Both the position numbers and the translations under genes were made by a program. A DNA stretch of 64,000 nt from Cladopsammia gracilis. Lineage: Eukaryota; Cnidaria; Anthozoa; Scleractinia; Dendrophylliidae. The notes below the pieces were generated by a model. It saw only the letters and a program-made list of their open reading frames with translations. It made no database searches and was not told the DNA's origin. Below, one piece after another: positions 1-11,475 of this stretch (positions are counted from its first letter, which is position 1; each line of letters begins with the position of its first letter). The stretch spans positions 339,001 through 403,000 of the forward strand of contig JAJGOT010000438.1 of NCBI GenBank assembly GCA_022457155.1, read 5' to 3'.

Positions 1-60
1 GCCAATAACAATACACCTCATTCCAAAATGGCGGCCAATTTATTATTCTTTTATATGCAT

Positions 61-147
61 TTTAATTAGCCCTCTTGGCCTCATTTTCACTTGAAAATTC
101 CTTTGTATTTTGAACATACTGACGAGGCCAAGAGGGCTAATTAAAAG
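61..147. repeat. Short palindromic element (23-bp inverted arms)
   Basis: Bases 61-83 (ttttaattagccctcttggc...) return as the reverse complement at about 125-147, with roughly 40 bases between. This could be a small foldback or an internally deleted MITE. No coding capacity. Confidence 0.7.
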
Positions 148-227
148 CGCCTGTCTGTAAAAATCAAACATATCGCGGCAAGTGATAAAATTGGATTCTT
201 TTGATATTTTAACGTTAGATAGATTAA

Positions 228-717
228 GGTATAACAAAAATCACTGGATACCTTTTTCGGCCAAATATCTTTTTATTTTAAAGAAAAATGCAGAAAACCA
301 AATTCCATTAAAATCGTCATTTAAGGCGGAAAATTATTGCACATGTTTGACAGTCTCGCTTACAAAAACAAGTAGCGCTACGGCATTTGAAACATGAAAA
401 TCGTATTTTGCAATCTTTAGATATCTAGAAGAGTGATTTAGGGAATTGTTATGTTGTTCTTTGCGTGCAAAATAGTTTTATTTTGAAGACATACATTTTA
501 CTTCTTTAAAAGTACCTTGTAAACAAAACAATGTGCTAAACCTTCAAATGGATTAAGTTTCTGTTGGTTAATTTTTATAAAGATGATCTCAAGATTGCCA
601 TAAAAATTTCTTTGAGCAAATGATTCAGAGTGACGCGAGAGCATTTCAAAGTCGTTGAAATTAGAGTTATTTGACCCTACGAGGTCAACAATCAATTTGC
701 GGGTCACACAAATATTC
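228..717. repeat. Left arm of ~490-bp inverted repeat pair
   Basis: Read on the - strand, this stretch matches 5914-6408 on the + strand almost from end to end, with perhaps 15 percent substitutions and small gaps. Shared landmarks are gcgggtcacacaaa, the segment around gatgatctcaagattgcc, and ggccaaatatctttt. The small ORFs inside are shadows of the repeat. The arms lie about 5.2 kb apart and enclose the pseudogene at 2.8-4.9 kb, so they could be long terminal inverted repeats of one DNA element. Two independent opposite insertions of one repeat are equally possible. Confidence 0.7.
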
Positions 718-2400
718 TAACTTCTGCTTCTGTGTTAACCCATTATGAAATTAAAATAGCCACAATGAAAACATTGAAATTTCCTTACCTCATTTGTGGT
801 AGAAGACAGATTCAGAGACCATTTTTGTGTATAAATCCCTTCTTTGTTCGTTGTATTTTAGTCGTCCGATGCAAGCTGGCCGCAGACTGCCATGAAAGGT
901 TGCACGCAAACCTCAGGCATCTTATTAAAGGCTATAGCATTTGTCAAATGTTCTTCGGTTTGAAGTTAACAGATAGATAAATCTAATCACTGTTTGAGAA
1001 GTACTGAATGAACAAACATGTTGGGCCATTGGTGCTGTGATCGTGACAGCAGTTATTTGTGTCGTCACGCAATGCAGCTGTTCTGCAGCATTTCAGCGGG
1101 GTAGGGCTAAAGAGCTTGAAAACACCGAATCTATGTCTGAAACTCTTGCAGCAGCTACGTTAGGACATTTAAGCGCCTTCATTCTCTATTGTTCTACTCC
1201 GGAAAGATTATTCATTCGCCCTTGCACAGTAAGTAAAAACGAAATGTGTGAAATGCAAATGACATCACCAGCTTTTAACATGATTAAGATCACTGTGGTA
1301 TTTAGCTATTTCTGTCCTTTTTTTGTATTGTTTTTCTTTTCTTTTTCTTTTTATCAGAAGGATACTGTCTTCATGAAACATTATGCGAAAAAGGGAAAAT
1401 CAGTCTAATATTCGCCACATGCACGGCCCCCAAAATATATCATTTTGTACAATGTAAATACAACTAGTGATGTAAATGTTTCTCAAACATTACACACCTC
1501 AACTGATGTTTTTTTATCTCTTAATTGACCGAGAGGGAGCCTTAAAAGAGCACTTATTTGGATGTTTTCTACTTGTTGATAATCTTACTGTGAGTTTGGG
1601 TTACCTGTGGTTCGTGGGACCATTTACCTCGCTCGTGAATTTTCCGTCGATGATATGTACCATAGATGGTTGGGGGGAGGGAGTGGGGGAGGGAGAGAGG
1701 GAGTGGGGAGGGGTTGGGGCTTCTTCCAGATCGAACTTATGTTATGTCGAGCAGCGTTGTTTACTAGAAATGTAAAGGAAGTAGTTTGTAAACTAAAGTT
1801 GTCGAATTAAGTTCAGCGGCGGATCTAGGGAAGTGGCCCCTTTCCATCCCTTTTTTTGGCAAAGAAAACGGCTTGAGGGACCGAAGTTTTTTTCAGAACC
1901 ATTTTTACTCCCCTCCCACCCCCTCTCCTTATGGGCAAGCTGGATCTGCAACTGGAAATTTATAGTGAAAAAGAGATCACATGCAAGATGCTATCCACAG
2001 GAAGCCCTGGTATACCCATCTTTCAGGGGCAGCTCCATCAAGTAGAGCACCTCGACTCGTATGGTAAGAAGGTAAATTTAGGAAAACGAGAAAAAAGCAT
2101 CCAATATGAATATTGAATATGGAAAGCAAGACTTGGGAGAAGAGTTAAAAATCGTTGCTCGCAAAAGGCTATTGCTACTGATAAATATATTTTAGAACAT
2201 ATTGACTAACGAAGAAAATTAAATGGTACTGAAATATATTTCTAAACAGTTTTTTTTACTTGCAAAAGTGTTTCAATTTAATTGCCTTATCCGCACCCCT
2301 ACCCCCTTAAATGCAAACAAAACTGCATTGCGTGACATGACTGAAAAAGGACTGAAAGAGGGTGTGAATGGGGTTAACCGACTAGCGACAAAGGGCGAAA
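718..2400. other. No supported gene; G-rich patch inside
   Basis: Only short ORFs of random character occur here. A purine-rich patch (gggagtgggggagggagag...) lies at about 1672-1717. At about 1814-1828 the string cagcggcggatctagg resembles one end of the hAT-like repeat seen at 33.8-34.4 kb, but I cannot find the partner end. Confidence 0.4.
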
Positions 2401-2404
2401 AATA

Positions 2405-2480
2405 TTACTGACTACCGACAAAACGAGGAAAAAATTACCGACTAGCGACAAATAAATTCTAACCGACAACAGACATGGTC
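2405..2480 (+). repeat. Short accgacaa-type repeats, copy 1
   Basis: Irregular repeats of ctaccgacaa and ctagcgacaa spaced about 30 bases apart. A related, more regular set lies at 5447-5526 in the same orientation, where taaccgacaaccgacaa occurs three times. Function unknown. Confidence 0.55.
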
Positions 2481-2879
2481 CGACGTTATAGGGATGTTTG
2501 TATTCAGAAAGAAGAGCATTTTGAATTTATTTTTAGCGCAGGAAATATCCAGATCCTTTGGTGGGCTCTATTTCACCAGACGTAACCACATTAAAATAAA
2601 AAAATTAAAAATCAAAATCAAAATAAAAAATTATAGAATTTCCTGTCCTCAAATTACTTTAAAGCCCCGGGATCCTCATTTTCGGAGAGCAGCGGCGGGC
2701 TCATTTCTAGAACAGCGTCTCGTAAGCGAGCCGACGAGACGCCCTGCTGTTGTGTCATAATTCTCGGATACTTTTGCCTAAACTTTTGCGACCCTTTTGC
2801 CTGCTTTTGAGACGTCAATATAAAGTCGTATTGACTTCTCAAAAGTCAGCCTGTGATTGGTTGAAAACTTCCCGCGGCA

Positions 2880-4190
2880 ATTTAATGGGTTCCTTCCCTA
2901 GAAAAGAAAAGCTTCAAATTATCTTCAAAGTTGATTACAACTTTGAGACAGGTTTATCAAGACTCCTAACAATAAGATTGTACCAGCCAGCAAATGTCTC
3001 TATTGTGCGAGATGGACTGTGGGATGCTAGGAACTTGTGCTTCATCGATGAGATTGCATTCTTGTGCGAAAGGGGAAAATCAACAATTTCTTTCGTCGAC
3101 TTCAAAGGAAAAGTGAAAATAAGTACAAAGTCACTCAAGCGACGAGCTGAACTTCTGAGTCACTTAAAGTCCTTAAAGGCACTATCTCTCCCAACGGATG
3201 GAACGGTTCCCGTTTTGCGCCAAAGACCACTTGGGTGCCATTTTTAAGAGCATTGACTGTGCGGAACACGTTCAGGTACATCCTAATCGTCTTAGTAAGC
3301 TTTCTGCTATCTGTGCTGTAAGCAATGATTTGTTATTTTGTAGTGATGACGAGACGGGAGTCAATATGTCTATCAGATAGCATTGACATTTGATGGAGTG
3401 ACCATTCACGGCAATGCTACGAAATTCACTGCCTATCCATCCAGCATCGTAAACCTTTTGTCTATTACTCTACTTGACCAATGCGCATTCTTCTCAGGAG
3501 CCTCGAGCCAAGGTGGGCTGTACAAATGTTAACTTAGCACAAAGACGGTGACACAAGCTGTATGCAACTCGACTCTTCCTTGCTCTGAGGTAAACCGCCT
3601 TGAACGGGAAGGTAGTGTACACGGATACAAAGGCGGGAAGGGTCATGCAGTACAACCCTGATGATAACTCGGTTCGGAGCTTTGGTAGGAAGTGGCCACA
3701 ACAGTTCTTCCGATGGGACACAAGATTCATGCTCATTCAAAAAAAATCGAGGGGATATGCTCCGTAGACAAGACTTTGTTTGTTACAGATGTTGCCGCTG
3801 GTAAAGTGAAGATGGTGACGAGCCTCTCAGAAACGATATCTTTTCTGGGGATTCTTGGTTCCCTTAATACGATACCTTTGGAATTCATTCTAAGGGTATG
3901 AAACCTGAAGGAGTGTCCTTGAAACAAGCAAAAGAGAACGTGACAAAGATTGACAACTATGTAAAAGATACTGTGAGAAAGGTGAAGGAACGCTACCAGT
4001 TGAGCGAGACTTTTGCAACCAATGGTCCACAGGGAACTGTATCACAGAAGACGCAGGTATCTGTGTCTTTGCTTAAAAAGGGGATGGACAGGCTATACAA
4101 GAACTTGATGGACGTTAACCCCCAATTTCTAGACAAGACAAGACAAGATGATTTATTCAACTCAGCTCAGTTTTACATGACATATAGGTA
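2880..4190 (+). pseudogene. Frameshifted NHL/beta-propeller-like pseudogene
   Basis: Open segments in successive frames (about 2880-3246, 3240-3380, 3382-3535, 3692-3900, 3898-4190) continue one protein through several frameshifts and stops. Recurrent blocks such as LSKLSAICAVSNDLLFCSD and IEGICSVDKTLFVTDVAAG have the spacing of NHL-type propeller blades. The last segment is helical and lysine-rich (KENVTKIDNYVKDTVRKVK). The conserved text across breaks indicates a once-intact gene that no longer codes. It lies between the inverted arms at 228-717 and 5914-6408, so it may be cargo or a core gene of a mobile element. I do not recognise a named gene. Confidence 0.55.
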
Positions 4191-4300
4191 AAATTTACAT
4201 AGGCAACTAAACACAAGTACAGCTAAGGAATAAAAGAAAAATGTAACAAAAAATAGAGAGTGAGTTGGGATCATCCAAATAGCAAAGGCTAATCTAGTGG

Positions 4301-4918
4301 ATGACCCCTGCTGTCTCGCACTTTAAACTTGAGACATTTAAGGTACTTACATATGCGCAGGATTTTGGAACAATTTGCAAGGAATCTCTGAAGCGCACAT
4401 CTAGATGGGCAGCAAAGTACAACACGCATGACAAATCATACTATCCGGTCCCTCAATCTGCCATGCCCCTTTCTGCTATAGCTACGATGACACCTTTTCC
4501 AAGTAAGGACATAACACCAGCTATGAAAGGACAGATCAAAGAGTGGCTAGAGAGTTATAGACCAGTACGCCAACGAACGGTTAGGAGCGAGACCACAAAA
4601 GATAAGGCTGGGGCCTTGCCGCCAGCTGTCTACGCTGTTCATCGCACCGACGAGTCTGAAGAGACACTTCGATTCCCTGAAGACAACAATGTATCATCAG
4701 CGAATGCAGTACCACAACGCGTTGTTAGCATACAATTTGTGGACGAAGGGGATGTTACTGAGGTGTTTGAGGATCACAGGGAAGTACAAATTGATGAGTA
4801 TGAGACAGATTCGGATGACGAGGAATCAGATTTTGAAGAACATTCAGAGCTTGTCAACAGAGCGTGTGTTACACGATCCGGCAGGGCTGTTCGTGCATTT
4901 GTGCGTCTCGACATGTGA
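4301..4918 (+). pseudogene. C-terminal segment of the same degraded ORF
   Basis: A 205-codon open segment on the same strand, about 110 bases downstream of the last NHL-like fragment. It contains HFKLETFKVLTYAQDFG, a middle part rich in T, P and R, a strongly acidic patch (DEYETDSDDEESDFEEHSE) and a basic end, TRSGRAVRAF. The acidic run followed by TRSGR resembles C-termini of pol polyproteins and of transposon-associated proteins, but no catalytic motif is visible. I read it as the C-terminus of the pseudogene upstream. It could alternatively be a still-translated fragment, since the frame is clean over 618 bases. Confidence 0.45.
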
Positions 4919-4919
4919 C

Positions 4920-5446
4920 GGTAAGAAGTAATAATAGTTGTAAAATCATTAAAGATCCATTAAACGGTGCAGATTGATACGCATGGCAGCGAAATTTTTG
5001 GCAAAAAAAACCAAAGAAACCCAACAGTAAAGCCACGAGAGCCGTTGAATAATAAGTGTAATAAGTGTTTGTGGACGTCTTGGGGAAAAAACAAGACTTC
5101 CGTTGCTAACAAAATTACGTATCCCAAAGGCTAAAGTGGGCATTTCACTCTTGTCAAATTTACCTCTCTTGATTTACTTCGATGCCCAGTAATCGACAGG
5201 AAAACAAATTCACATCTAGAATAAAAGCTTTGGTGATTTTATCGGTATACTAGATTTGCAAATAAAAGTGGGGTAGACGATCACGTTGCTAAAAAACAGA
5301 GTTAACTAGGTTTAAGTGCAATCAAATAATGAATTATTACAAGTTTTACACTTCGTCTAGAGTTTAAAGTCTTAAAACTGCGCAAATTACATAACAAATG
5401 TGAATAATTAACTTGCATGATCTTGCATTTTTAATTATTAACTGAG
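4920..5446. other. No feature seen
   Basis: AT-rich sequence without a convincing ORF, RNA gene or repeat that I can match elsewhere in the window. Confidence 0.4.
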
Positions 5447-5526
5447 ATTTACCGACAACCGACAAAGGTCGAAAATTTTAACCGACAACCGACAAAGTAA
5501 TGAAATTTTAACCGACAACCGACATG
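5447..5526 (+). repeat. Short taaccgacaaccgacaa repeats, copy 2
   Basis: Three direct copies of taaccgacaaccgacaa separated by about 30 bases. It corresponds to the looser set at 2405-2480. Confidence 0.6.
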
Positions 5527-5913
5527 TGGACCCCCCCATTCAGACCCTCCTGAAAGGAAACGTCCGACATGTTTTGTTTGTACTTCAAAGTAACATTTCA
5601 AATCTTTTAGCGCACTACAAAACCGAGGAACGCTCCAGAAAGTACTTAGCCCTTTGAATAGATGCTGTGATACTGAAAAGTGTCGAAAGTTTAACAAAGG
5701 TTGGTTGACCCGACCGTTTAATATTACGTTGTCGTCCGATGTTATCGGACGTTGTAAACAAGACTAAAGGACATACGATAAACGGTGAAAAAAATGCAAG
5801 AAAATGATCTCTGGATAAGTCTTCTACAACAAATAAGGTAAGAAAATGTCAAAACATTTTTTCTCTGTGGCCACTTTAACCTTATTTGTGTTTAAGACAT
5901 GTAGTGGAAAGTG

Positions 5914-6408
5914 GAATGTTTGTGTGACCCGCAAATTGATAGTTGACCTCGTAAGGTCAAATAACTCTAATTTTAATGAACTTTGAAATGCTCTCGCGTC
6001 GCTCTGAATCATTTGCCTAAAGAAATATTTACGGCAATCTTGAGATCATCTTTATAAAAATTAACCAACAGAAACTTAAATCCGTTTGAAGGTTTAGCAC
6101 ATGATGAAAAATTGTTTTGTTAATGAGGTACTTTTAAAGAAGCAAAATGTATGTCTTTGAAATAAAATTATTTTGCAAGCAAAGAACAAAATAATTCCCT
6201 AAATCACTCTACTAGATATTTACAGATTGCAAAATATGATTTTCATGTTTTAAATGCTGTAGCATTACTTGTTTTTGCAAGTGAGACTGTCAAAGTTGTG
6301 CAATAATTTTCCACCTCAAATAGCGATTTTAACGGACTTTCGAGTTTTGAATTTTTCTTTTAAATGAAAAGATATTTGGCCAAAAAAAGTATAAAGGAGA
6401 TACTAAAG
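5914..6408. repeat. Right arm of ~490-bp inverted repeat pair
   Basis: Reverse-complement partner of 228-717. Homology stops near the ggccaaaaaaagtata stretch on the outer side, and neither arm shows an obvious short target duplication at its outer edge. Confidence 0.7.
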
Positions 6409-6548
6409 TTCTTTTTCTTTCCATTTCGAAGCCTTAAAAGGCGTGCTTTCATTCCGGTTATGCAAAATGGACGTCTACAAAATGGAAGCGTGGAGTTCAT
6501 GGGCGGCCATATTTGTTAGAAATCTGATAGTCTTCTCTGACGGGCCAT

Positions 6549-6636
6549 TCGAAGCTATCCTCGACAAACGTTGAACAACCGACGAGGTTGCGAAGCTGTC
6601 CTCGACAAACGTTGAACAACCGACGAGGTTCCAAAA
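6549..6636 (+). repeat. 43-bp direct repeat, two copies
   Basis: The block cgaagctatcctcgacaaac...gacgaggtt occurs twice in tandem with one or two differences. A second short direct pair (atatcgggtcaacatcagca type) follows at about 6660-6720. Confidence 0.7.
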
Positions 6637-7099
6637 CAAAAAAGGAGTTAAGATCGGGGAATATCGGGTCAACATCAGCAGAGTTCGTTATATCGGGTCA
6701 AAATCGGCAGAGTTCGTTAAAATCGACTCTATCCATCAAACCGATAGCACAGTAGCTACTCGCGCAAGTGCAGTAGCTACAAAAATGGGTGCAGCATCAC
6801 TAGAGTACCTTATTACATTAAATTTTCGCGACACGTTACTTTCGCGAAATTTAAGTGACGCGAACAATAAGTGTCGCGAACATAACATGACACGAAAATT
6901 AAGTGACTCACATTATGTCAGATCAACGTGAAATTTTCACCACTAACTGGTTTTTAATTGAAGTTTGGCAAGATATATTTTCTGGTAAAATCGATATTAC
7001 CATGACAACGATAAACAAGAAACTTAGAAATCAGTAAAAGTGAAATTTGAGGGTTGTCCAATACTCTCGACCTGATACGACCCGAAAAAGACATTTTTC

Positions 7100-7870
7100 G
7101 ATCTGTACGGGTCGACAACTTGTTACGACCCGAAAAAGAGAACTGTCGATCCGAAAAATGCATCTCATTAGGGACGCTTAGAAATTCTTCAACATGTTTG
7201 CGAGTTGGGACCTGCTGCAAGGTTGTCGACTCGTACGAGTCGTACGAGTCAGCAAAATAATTGTCGACCCGAAAAAGAGAATTGTCGATCCGAAAAATGC
7301 ATCTCATTAGGGACACTTAGAAATTCTTCAACGTGTTTGCAAGTTGGGCCGTGCTGCAAGGTTGTCGACTCGTACGAGTCGTACGGATCGACAAAATAAT
7401 TGTCGACCCGAAAAAGGGAATTGTTGATCCGAAAAATGCATCTCATTAGGGACACTTAGAAATTCTTCAACGTGTTTGCAAGTTGGGCCCTGCTGCAAGG
7501 TTGTCGACTCGTACGAGTCGTACGGATAGATAAAATAATTGTCGACCCGAAAAAGAGAATTGTCGATCCGACAAATGCATCTCATTAGGGACACTTAGAA
7601 ATTCTTCAACGTGTTTGCAAGTTGGGCCGTGCTGCAAGGTTGTCGACCCGTACGAGTCGTACGGATCGACAAAATAATTGTCGACCCGAAAAAGAGAACT
7701 GTCGATCCGAAAAATGCATCTCATTAGGGACACTTAGAAATTCTTCAATGTGTTTGCAAGTTGGGCCGTGCTGCAAGGTTGTCGACTCGTACGAGTCGTA
7801 CGGATCGACAAAATAATTGTCGACCCGAAAAAGGAAATTGTCGATCCGAAAAATGCATCTCATTAAGGAA
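7100..7870 (+). repeat. 139-bp tandem array, about 6 units
   Basis: The marker catctcatta recurs at 7161, 7300, 7439, 7578, 7717 and 7856, an exact 139-base step. Each unit holds the near-palindrome gactcgtacgagtcgtac and several tcgac/gatc(c)g motifs. The ORFs on both strands across the array are by-products of a unit lacking stops in some frames. They change frame from unit to unit because 139 is not a multiple of 3. Confidence 0.9.
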
Positions 7871-8099
7871 ACTTAGAAATTTTCACCAGGGATCATCATT
7901 GTTGTATAGGTGGTTTGTGAAAGAAATGTTTTTAAACGGTTAAGCGGTTTGGAAAAGCTAGACAGAGGGATCGTTAGTTTATATTTAGTTTATAGTTGTT
8001 CTTTGTTCTCTGATCGGGTCACTTTGATCCAAAGTACACCAGCAGGATTGTCGTCTACAGTTACTTGCTTGAACTTCTCTTTTTTAGAGATCAAGCAAT

Positions 8100-8345
8100 G
8101 ACAGCAATTGCGTGAGCGGAGGCCGCGACTATTAAAGTACGAATCCGCCGGCTGGGCGCTAAAATTATGGTTCGCTTTTTGTAACAAGAACAACGTGAAT
8201 TCAGCGATAACAATAACTAATTTGCTGTAAACGAATATAAACAGCAATAAACTAAAAGATGTTTCGCATCATAAAATGAAATCGATCTGAAAGTATTTTT
8301 CAACTGAGATACGCGTTTTGTTGCGTATCTACTACTTGGTGTATA
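8100..8345. repeat. Dispersed repeat family A (copy also at 43.33-43.51 kb)
   Basis: The block gcgataacaataactaa ... gaaacgaatataaa ... aaagatgtttcgcat ... cgcgttttg(t/a)tgcgt is shared with 43345-43505 on the same strand at moderate divergence. Non-coding; likely the end of a SINE or LINE family. Confidence 0.6.
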
Positions 8346-8359
8346 AAATTTACGGTTGA

Positions 8360-8650
8360 TGGAGTACGAGTTCCACTATGGTCGAATGGTTTGAGATTTC
8401 GCCTTCAAACCCGGAATGACAGTCTGAGGGGCGCGAGTTCAAAACGCTCTCAGCTCTTTTTTTTTCCTTTCTTTTTTTGGGACTAGACAGTATGAAAGTG
8501 ACGTGCTGGGTTTTTTGTTTTTGAATGTGTGTTCGTTTAAAATCCTATGTTTATTTTTAAAAGATATCGAACCGTGTCAGTGTGAAAACATAAGCTTACC
8601 TCTATATTGCGTTACGCGTTAGCATTTCTTATTCACGGGTTGGCTCTTAT
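8360..8650 (+). repeat. tRNA-headed SINE-like repeat, copy 1
   Basis: The head (tatggtcgaatggtttgaga ... gcgagttcaaaacgctc) has box A-like and box B-like spacing. It is followed by a T-rich tract and a body that matches 11275-11470, with shared ggactagacagtatgaaagtg-type sequence, atatcgaac(c/t)gtgtc and tacgcgttagcat. A tRNA-like head plus a shared body fits a tRNA-derived SINE. The head has decayed too far for an isotype. Confidence 0.6.
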
Positions 8651-8781
8651 TAATTCAGTTTAAGACTATGCCCTAGTTTGAGTCAAAGAAAGGTGGAAAG
8701 ATTATTACCCAAACGATCTTCTCAACGCAAGATAGACACAAGTACGCATACATGACAATTACTTTTCGTGTAACACGCTTT

Positions 8782-9545
8782 TAGAACGAGGAATATATAT
8801 ATACTCCATTTACCTTTCGTGTCAGAGAACATGCTTTTCGAACGAGGAATATACATATACTCCATTTACCTTTCGTGTAACACGCTTTTAGAAAGAGTAA
8901 TATACATATACACCTTTCGTGTAACACGCTTTTAGAACGAGGAATATACATATACTCCATTTACCTTTCGTGTAACACGCTTTTAGAACGAGGAATATAC
9001 ATATACTCCATTTATCTTTCGTATTACACGCTTTTAGAACGAGGAATATACATATACTCCATTTACCTTTCGTGCACACGCTTTTAGAACGAGGGATATA
9101 CATATACTCCATTTACCTTTCGTGTAACACGCTTTTAGAACGAGTAATATACATATACACCTTTCGTGTAACACGCTTTTAGAACGAGGAATATACATAT
9201 ACTCCATTTACCTTTCGTGTAACACGCTTTTAGAACGAGGAATATACATATACTCCATTTACCTTTCGTGTAACACGCTTTTAGAACGAGCAATATACAT
9301 ATACTCCATTAACCTTTCGTGTAACACGCTTTTAGAACGAGGGATATACATATACTCCATTAACCTTTCGTGTAACACGCTTTTAGAACGAGTAATATAC
9401 ATATACGGCATTAACCATATACATATACTCCATTTACTTTTCGTGTAACACGCTTTTAGAACGAGGAATATACATATACTCCATTTACCTTTCGTATACG
9501 TAACGCGCGATTAGAACGAGGAATATACATATACGGCATTAACCT
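8782..9545 (+). repeat. 51-bp tandem array, about 14 units
   Basis: Units of consensus acctttcgtgtaacacgctt + ttagaacgaggaatatacat + atactccattt repeat with a 51-base step (for example 8925 and 8976). A few units are shortened near 8890, 9080, 9140 and 9400. It lies inside the 7,057-9,825 element. Confidence 0.9.
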
Positions 9546-9554
9546 AACTCGCAT

Positions 9555-9720
9555 CTCTTCTTAATGAGATGCATTTTTCGGATCGACAAGTCTGTCTTTC
9601 GGGTCGACAGTAGTTTTGTCCATCCGTACGACTCGTAAGAGTCGACAACCTTCAAGAGGGCCTGTTAACCTCGTTCCCATGGTCTCTCATCTGGCATGCG
9701 TCTCTAATGAGATGCAATTT
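9555..9720 (-). repeat. Inverted partial copies of the 139-bp unit
   Basis: Two stretches (9555-9650 and 9695-9780) are reverse complements of the atgagatgcatttttcggatcgac part of the 139-bp unit at 7100-7870. They give the element its internal symmetry. Confidence 0.7.
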
Positions 9721-9827
9721 TCGGGTCGACAACCACAATTTACGGTTCGTCTCATTTTGTCGATCCGTACGGATCGAACTTTGATTTTTTCGGGTCGTAT
9801 CAGTTAGACAGTATTGGACATGGATGC

Positions 9828-9965
9828 AGGAACCATACCCTGTTTAGGACAGACTCGCGTTAAATTATATACCCTGTTCAGGACAAAAATGCCAAAAACC
9901 ATACCCTGTCCAGCGGCACGTCCCCGTATAGGTCATATAAGGGAGTACCCCCCCCCCCCGCTCCG
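9828..9965. repeat. Dispersed repeat with ataccctgt(t/c)cagg motif and C-tract
   Basis: Three copies of ataccctgt precede agggagtacccccccccccc. A related block in the opposite sense lies at about 18540-18640 (ggggatactcccctatgtaa ... cccccaaagggtatggt). Probably fragments of one dispersed family. Confidence 0.5.
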
Positions 9966-10668
9966 GGTCACACTCATACAAAGCCTTTGAGCGGACAGCA
10001 AACTTTGTCTGAGTCACGCACCCCTTCTTTCACAAAGTACTAAATAAGCTATAACATGTGAGCCATAACATCTTTAACAAATGCATAACTGCATCCTTGA
10101 CATGACCTCGGTCAAAGTGATTGTTGACATAAAGATCATGTTCTATTTCTCATTTAATTAAAATTGAAGTTTTCCAGCCTGTGTCATTCAAAATTGATTA
10201 TGCTTTTAGCAGCAAATCTTATCACTGAAAGAACAATGAACGATAGAAGAAAATCACGTTTCATTAATGTTTCATGTACAATGTAATTGCTCACTTGGTA
10301 TTAAATTGATCGAGAGATTAACACTGGTTTTGTGAAATTACTTAATGATAATGTCAAAAAGTAGCGTGATGTTATGTTTGTAAACTTTGAAAGTTTTGTT
10401 TACTTTCTCTTTTGCGATCTTGAGAACTACCTTTTTTCCTAACATCACTTCATGTGCAATTTTTGGGTAATTTTCGATTTTAATGGATTTTGCAAAAATC
10501 TGAGAAACGGCTCGATGGATTTTTTTAAAACATTCACTGTGCATGCTTACCGATGTGCAAAATATTATCTGAAAGTTTCATTGCCATTGATTCACTGGGA
10601 CGCCTTTAAATTTAAAGATGAAAACGACGTTCGAACCGGCCCAAAAAATGGCGTTACAAAAAAAGATA
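9966..10668. other. No feature seen
   Basis: AT-rich sequence. Short ORFs on both strands at 10338-10673 show no recognisable domain. Confidence 0.4.
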
Positions 10669-10694
10669 TGTGACCTTCCACGGGAAAACGGACA

Positions 10695-10965
10695 CTAACG
10701 GTTATCCGTTAAACGGCCTAAAGCGTTCGTTCACCGTTTGGAAAGCGTTAAAACTGTTAAGGAAAGCGTTAGAAGCGTTTGAAAAACCGTTCGAATTTTC
10801 TTCCATGCCGTTAGAAGCGTTAAAAAAAAAGCGTTTAAAATTTGTTTATAGGCCGTTTGAAGCGTTAAAAAAGCGTTAAAATTAAAAGCGTTAAAAATTT
10901 GTTTCTACACCGTTTGAAGCGTTGAAAAGCGTTCAAAATTATTCCAGGCCGTTGAAAGCAGTTTT
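10695..10965 (+). repeat. Degenerate AAGCGTT motif cluster
   Basis: The heptamer aagcgtt or close variants (agcgtta, ccgttt, ccgttag) occur roughly 15 times in 270 bases, almost all in one orientation and unevenly spaced. The ORF across it (KALKLLRKALEAFEKPFE...) reflects the repeated motif and is not taken as a gene. Confidence 0.7.
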
Positions 10966-11189
10966 ATTCTTGTCAAGTACGGCTACGGCCCCCGATCGAA
11001 AAATACGCATCTTCCACGTAACGAACGTGAGCGTTGTGGTTATAAACTGTAAAATTGAACCTCAAATTGTCAAAATACCTGTGTTAAAACAGTGTTGGCT
11101 GTGTTTGTCGAACATTTCGAAGCTTTTGACAATGAAGGAACACCGAAGACGAACGAAAGAAGCCAAAGAAAAGTCTTAATTGAGCATGT

Positions 11190-11475
11190 GTTCCTCTATA
11201 GCATAGTGGATTGAGGTTGTGACGATCAGAATGCCCGAGTTCAAGTTACGCTTAGGAGTTCAAGTCATGCTTAGGACTTCCCTTCTTTTTTTTCTTTCTT
11301 TGGACTGGACATTATGAAAGTGATGTACTTTTTTTTTTTTGCGTTCGTCAAAAAACCTTACGTTTAATTTTTTTTTAAAAAATATCGAACTGTGTCTGTA
11401 GAAACATGGGCTTACCGCAATATTGTGATACGCGTTAGCATTTTTTCTTCACGGGCTGGCTCTTAGGAGTCTTTG
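11190..11475 (+). repeat. SINE-like repeat, copy 2
   Basis: Second copy of the repeat at 8360-8650. Its head is partly decayed (ctctatagcatagtggattg ... gagttcaagt). The body is shared, including cggactggacattatgaaag-type sequence, the T-tract, atatcgaactgtgtc and tacgcgttagcat. Confidence 0.6.

Larger units (their letters stand above)
7057..9825. mobile_element. Non-autonomous element with inverted termini and internal satellites
   Basis: The left end (tgtccaatact...ctgatacgacccgaaaaa, 7057-7093) matches the reverse complement of the right end (ttttttcgggtcgtatcag...agtattggaca, about 9785-9825). Homology extends further inward through gatc(t/c)gtacgg(g/a)tcgac. No transposase ORF is present. 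The interior holds a 139-bp array, dispersed repeats, a 51-bp array and inverted partial copies of the 139-bp unit near the right end. I see no clear target duplication: the flanks are gggt on the left and tgga on the right. It reads as a large non-autonomous DNA transposon or satellite-carrying foldback element of unknown superfamily. Confidence 0.6.

Noticed and set aside
1037..1408. 123-codon ORF on the + strand
   Set aside because: No domain, low-complexity end (FFFSFSF), and no splice or neighbour support.
7054..7863. Overlapping 60-120 codon ORFs on both strands
   Set aside because: They repeat every 139 bases and exist only because the unit lacks stops. No start context or domain.
7100..9545. 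CRISPR-like regular repeats
   Set aside because: The 139- and 51-bp units are contiguous with no unique spacers, and the window is clearly from an animal nuclear genome. They are satellites.
10670..10879. Lysine-rich 69-codon ORF
   Set aside because: Its sequence is the translated AAGCGTT motif cluster.
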